The notes below the pieces were generated by a model. It was not told the DNA's origin and did not search any database. It was given only the letters and a program-made list of their open reading frames with translations. A DNA stretch of 7,436 nucleotides from Candidatus Hydrothermota bacterium (GTDB taxonomy: Bacteria; Hydrothermota; Hydrothermia; UBA1063). Position numbers and translations under genes: made by a program. The DNA lies in contig QNDO01000068.1 in the NCBI GenBank assembly GCA_003644895.1, positions 1 through 7,436 on the forward strand, written 5' to 3'. Shown here piece after piece: positions 5,321 to 7,436 of this stretch. The stretch's first letter is position 1. Every line of letters starts with the position of its first letter.

Positions 5321-5904
5321 TTCTGTTTATCGGATTTATGGATGATTTCTATTTTTTCAATCCTATCCCCCTTCCTCAATTTCATTACCACATCCATCCC
5401 TTCTATTACTCTTCCAAACACAGTGTATTTTCCGTCAAGATGCGGGGTAGGACTTAAGGTGATGTAGAATTGAGAACTTCCAGAATTGGGGTCCTTTGTG
5501 CGGGCTATGCCCAGAGCCCCTTTTACATGTTTTTTATCAGAAATTTCTAGCGGAATATTGTAGCCGCAACCGTAAAATCCTGTTCCTGTGGGGTCACCTC
5601 CCTGGATAACAAAATTTTCTACGTATCTATGAAAGATAAGACCGTCATAAAATCCGAGAAGTGAGAGTTTAACAAAATTTTCCACTGTCTTTGGCGCATC
5701 TTTCACGTAAAGTTCCACCTTGAATTCTCCTTTATTTGTTTTGATCAGTGCCACTTCGTCCCCCTTCAATTCAACCGTTATATTTTTATACTCCTTCGCT
5801 ATTGCGATCCTTTCCTTCGGCTTTGTCTTCGGTGTAATTATCCTTTCGATATTCAATTGCCCCGAGTTTATAAAGATTAATCCAAGAATTATGAGCTTAA
5901 ACAT
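5317..5904 (-). CDS. Exported or membrane-anchored cyclophilin-type peptidyl-prolyl cis-trans isomerase
   Basis: This 195-residue enzyme isomerises Xaa-Pro peptide bonds during protein folding. Residues 1-14 (MFKLIILGLIFINS) form a short hydrophobic signal or anchor; no lipobox cysteine follows, so it is not a typical lipoprotein. A charged linker leads to the cyclophilin domain from about residue 50 to the end. Signature residues are FHR (91-93), F98, QGGDPTGTG (101-109), GALGIARTKDPNSGSSQFYITL (129-150) and LDGKYTVFGRVIEGMDVV (156-173). Catalytic R93 is present. The tryptophan that binds cyclosporin in human CypA is H155 here, as in many bacterial members. The start at 5904 is preferred over an in-frame ATG at 5979 because GGGAGG lies 6 nt upstream, and the promoter at 5927-5955 would put the longer start outside the mRNA. 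Likely a periplasmic folding helper. Confidence 0.92.
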   Translation of the reverse strand: MFKLIILGLIFINSGQLNIERIITPKTKPKERIAIAKEYKNITVELKGDEVALIKTNKGEFKVELYVKDAPKTVENFVKLSLLGFYDGLIFHRYVENFVIQGGDPTGTGFYGCGYNIPLEISDKKHVKGALGIARTKDPNSGSSQFYITLSPTPHLDGKYTVFGRVIEGMDVVMKLRKGDRIEKIEIIHKSDKQN

Positions 5905-5910
5905 ATCATT

Positions 5911-5916
5911 CCTCCC
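5911..5916 (-). promoter_or_regulatory. Strong Shine-Dalgarno site of the cyclophilin gene
   Basis: GGGAGG on the minus strand ends 6 nt before the ATG at 5904 and decides the start. It is the only leader-plus-Shine-Dalgarno arrangement among first genes in the window, which makes a useful contrast with the leaderless neighbours. Confidence 0.8.
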
Positions 5917-5926
5917 TTTACATATA

Positions 5927-5955
5927 ATCATATGAGGGTAAGTGTGTTCATTCAA
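5927..5955 (-). promoter_or_regulatory. Sigma70-type promoter of the cyclophilin gene
   Basis: On the minus strand TTGAAT (5955-5950) and TATGAT (5932-5927) have a 17-bp spacer. The start site would fall near 5920, leaving a leader of about 16 nt that contains the Shine-Dalgarno sequence. Confidence 0.65.
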
Positions 5956-5963
5956 AAACCCAT

Positions 5964-5979
5964 GTGAAGAATTCTTCAC
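5964..5979. repeat. Perfect 16-bp palindrome, candidate regulator binding site
   Basis: GTGAAGAATTCTTCAC is a perfect 16-bp dyad with no spacer, located 8 bp upstream of the -35 of the cyclophilin promoter and about 60 bp upstream of radC. It is too short and unlooped for a good terminator and has no T-tract. Position fits an activator site for the minus-strand gene or a shared site for the divergent pair. The protein that binds it is unknown. Confidence 0.5.
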
Positions 5980-6026
5980 GAAAACGGTACTATTTAGGTG
6001 TGTTTTCTTATCCAGGGGGTATTAAA

Positions 6027-6032
6027 TAAAAT
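6027..6032 (+). promoter_or_regulatory. Putative -10 box of a leaderless radC mRNA
   Basis: TAAAAT ends 6 nt before the ATG at 6039. No convincing -35 is present at 16-18 bp, and the run is simply AT-rich, so the call rests mainly on matching the spacing seen at other genes here. The nearest purine-rich run, GGGGG at 6015-6019, is 19 nt from the ATG, too far to act as a Shine-Dalgarno site. Confidence 0.35.
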
Positions 6033-6038
6033 AAAAAT

Positions 6039-6719
6039 ATGGAGAAAACCATTCTTAAGATTAAAGACCTGCCCCATGACGAAAAACCGAGGGAAAAGCT
6101 CAGAAAATTTGGCCCACAGGCACTTAAAAATTTTGAACTCCTTGCTGTGATCCTTGGGAGAGGCACAAAAAAGGAAGGAGTTCTTGAACTCTCCCGAAGA
6201 CTGATGAAACAATACGGAAAGCAGGCTGCATTCCATGAGGGCGATGTTGATAATCTCATGCGGCTTTTCAATATATCCTTTGTTCAAGCATGTCAGGTCG
6301 TAGCCTGTTTTGAGCTTGGAAGAAGGTTATTTTCCAAAGAAAGAGAAATATTCCTCCGTTCCCCTGAAGAGGTATTTGAGTACGTTAAGGAGATGTTTCT
6401 TTTAAAGAAGGAATGTCTGAGAGGGCTTTATCTGGATACAAGAAATAAGCTGATAAAGGATGAAATTATATCCATCGGTACACTTGACAGGAGCATATCA
6501 CATCCAAGAGAAATATTTTTCCCCGCGGTGCTATACAGTGCAGCCTCCATAATACTTGTCCATAATCACCCCTCGGGTGATCCCACTCCCTCTCCGGAAG
6601 ATATCGAATTCACCAAAAGAATTAAGGAGGCATCCAGGATAATGGACATTGAACTTCTGGATCACATTATTGTAGGTAATGGTAGGTTCGTCAGTCTTGC
6701 GAGGTGGATGAGAAAATAA
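6039..6719 (+). CDS. radC: RadC family protein (JAB1/MPN+ domain)
   Basis: The 226-residue protein has normal RadC length and layout. The N-terminal part (about 1-95) holds the RadC helix-hairpin-helix-type module, starting KIKDLPHDEKPREKL and continuing FGPQALKNFELLAVILGRGTK. The C-terminal JAB1/MPN+ metalloprotease-like domain (about 105-226) has the JAMM residues E142 (in KDEIISIGTLD), H175 and H177 (VHNHPSGDPTPS), S185 and D188, so zinc binding should be intact. HPREIF (155-160) is another family hallmark. RadC was long listed as a DNA repair protein, but that role is disputed and its molecular function is unsettled. It is transcribed alone, divergently from the cyclophilin gene across a 134-bp region, and converges with the PhoU-like gene with a 42-bp gap. 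There is no Shine-Dalgarno sequence before the ATG. Confidence 0.95.
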   Translation: MEKTILKIKDLPHDEKPREKLRKFGPQALKNFELLAVILGRGTKKEGVLELSRRLMKQYGKQAAFHEGDVDNLMRLFNISFVQACQVVACFELGRRLFSKEREIFLRSPEEVFEYVKEMFLLKKECLRGLYLDTRNKLIKDEIISIGTLDRSISHPREIFFPAVLYSAASIILVHNHPSGDPTPSPEDIEFTKRIKEASRIMDIELLDHIIVGNGRFVSLARWMRK

Positions 6720-6761
6720 TGGTACACTGAAAATCGGTAGACTGTTTTCATCTTTACCTGA

Positions 6762-7433
6762 TCAAAACTCACTCTCCGGCTGATATCCTATTTTGGGGAA
6801 GGGATTTACGATACTGGAAGCTATATTTTTCAGGTGTGCACTCACCCTTTTGAGGTATCTTGAAAGAAGAGCAACTATAATACCCATTTTAACAGAGAGT
6901 CCCGAGTCCTTCTTTACTATTTCTTCAAGGATCTGTTTGAGTAATCTATTTAATTCTTCATGTTTTTCAAGGACTATTCTGGCTTTTTCGGGGTCTCCTT
7001 CTTTGAATGCTACATAGGTGACATCAAATTCATATTCTATTTCTTGAGAGACCTCTTTAAGTTTCTTTACGTAACTGTTTTCGTCCAGTTTTTCCGGATA
7101 CATTTCCACCAGTTCAAAGACATTTTTACAATAATCCCCGATCCTTTCAATATCAATTACAATGCTGGTTAAAACAAGGGCAGGGACGATGTCATATTTG
7201 TTTGCACCAAAGGAAAGGTGTCTCAAGATCTTCCCCCTTATCTCAATTTCGGATTTATTAACCTTTTTATCAAGGGTGTAAACATCAAAATCTATATCAG
7301 CTTTTTCAAATAGCAGTTTGTTAACTTCCAAAAACATGTACTTGGTTTCTATCAGCATCTCAAGGGCATCTTCTCTTGCCTCTTCGAGAAGTGTTTTTCC
7401 CTTTAAAAAGTTTAAAATTTTTCTAAAGGGCAT
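6762..7433 (-). CDS. PhoU-like protein, possibly complete at the window edge
   Basis: This 223-residue all-helical protein resembles PhoU, a peripheral membrane protein that restrains phosphate uptake or signalling through the Pst transporter and PhoR-type kinases. Two three-helix-bundle repeats are visible. The first ends with DIERIGDYCKNVFEL (94-108), which contains the ExxxD metal-binding pattern (E96, D100). The second ends with LSRYLKRVSAHLKNIASSIVNPF (190-212), where the equivalent positions are K195 and A199. The ATG at 7433 is followed by a plausible N-terminus (MPFRKILNFLKGKTLLEEA), but only three bases lie upstream, so an earlier start or a fusion to a Na/Pi-cotransporter cannot be excluded. 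No pst or phoBR genes are in view. The family assignment is good; the precise role is unclear. Confidence 0.8.
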   Translation of the reverse strand: MPFRKILNFLKGKTLLEEAREDALEMLIETKYMFLEVNKLLFEKADIDFDVYTLDKKVNKSEIEIRGKILRHLSFGANKYDIVPALVLTSIVIDIERIGDYCKNVFELVEMYPEKLDENSYVKKLKEVSQEIEYEFDVTYVAFKEGDPEKARIVLEKHEELNRLLKQILEEIVKKDSGLSVKMGIIVALLSRYLKRVSAHLKNIASSIVNPFPKIGYQPESEF

Positions 7434-7436
7434 ACC

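Noticed and set aside
5905..5979. Longer cyclophilin start at 5979
   Set aside because: It would extend the protein through the promoter and across the perfect palindrome, and would bury the hydrophobic signal inside. The ATG at 5904 has a well-placed GGGAGG.
6720..6761. Bidirectional terminator between radC and the PhoU-like gene
   Set aside because: TGAAAA (6728-6733) and TTTTCA (6745-6750) form only a weak AT stem with an 11-nt loop, and the alternative GGTA/TACC pairing has bulges. No T-tract follows, so I cannot support a terminator.

Overview
The window looks like an ordinary stretch of chromosome from an AT-rich bacterium, probably thermophilic and possibly from a poorly cultivated lineage. 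The evidence is tightly packed genes, heavy AGA/AGG and Lys/Glu use, a secreted lamin-tail-domain protein, and one GC-rich RNA-like island in AT-rich surroundings. The taxonomic guess is weak, because no marker gene is present. No mobile element, CRISPR array, tRNA or rRNA was seen.

Layout. (1) Bases 1-221, minus: the N-terminal part of a secreted lamin-tail-domain protein, running off the left edge. (2) Bases 222-420: a regulatory region. It holds a dyad over the promoter of the first gene, a near-consensus sigma70-type promoter facing right, a 67-nt GC-rich segment that folds into a three-way junction beginning exactly at the predicted transcription start, and a second -10 box just before the next gene. 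(3) Bases 421-3598, plus: an overlapping gene pair for a membrane histidine kinase and an NtrC-type sigma54 activator. (4) Bases 3635-4006, plus: a small helical protein of unknown function with its own promoter. (5) Bases 4003-4584, minus: a membrane protein of unknown function. (6) Bases 4640-5320, plus: a uracil-DNA-glycosylase-fold protein. (7) Bases 5317-5904, minus: an exported or membrane-anchored cyclophilin peptidyl-prolyl isomerase. (8) Bases 6039-6719, plus: RadC. (9) Bases 6762-7433, minus: a PhoU-like protein at the right edge.

The kinase and regulator clearly work together: phosphorelay from a Cache-like extracytoplasmic sensor through a PAS domain to a sigma54-dependent AAA+ activator. 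Their targets are not evident, although a -24/-12-like element lies upstream of the kinase gene. The remaining genes are mostly single-gene transcription units on alternating strands, so position says little about shared function.

Two patterns run across the window. First, most first genes have a -10 hexamer only 6-9 nt before the start codon and no Shine-Dalgarno sequence, which predicts leaderless mRNAs. The cyclophilin is the exception, with a short leader and a strong ribosome binding site. Second, two convergent gene pairs overlap by exactly 4 nt at their stop codons. The best candidate for something undescribed is the promoter plus structured RNA at about 267-377.
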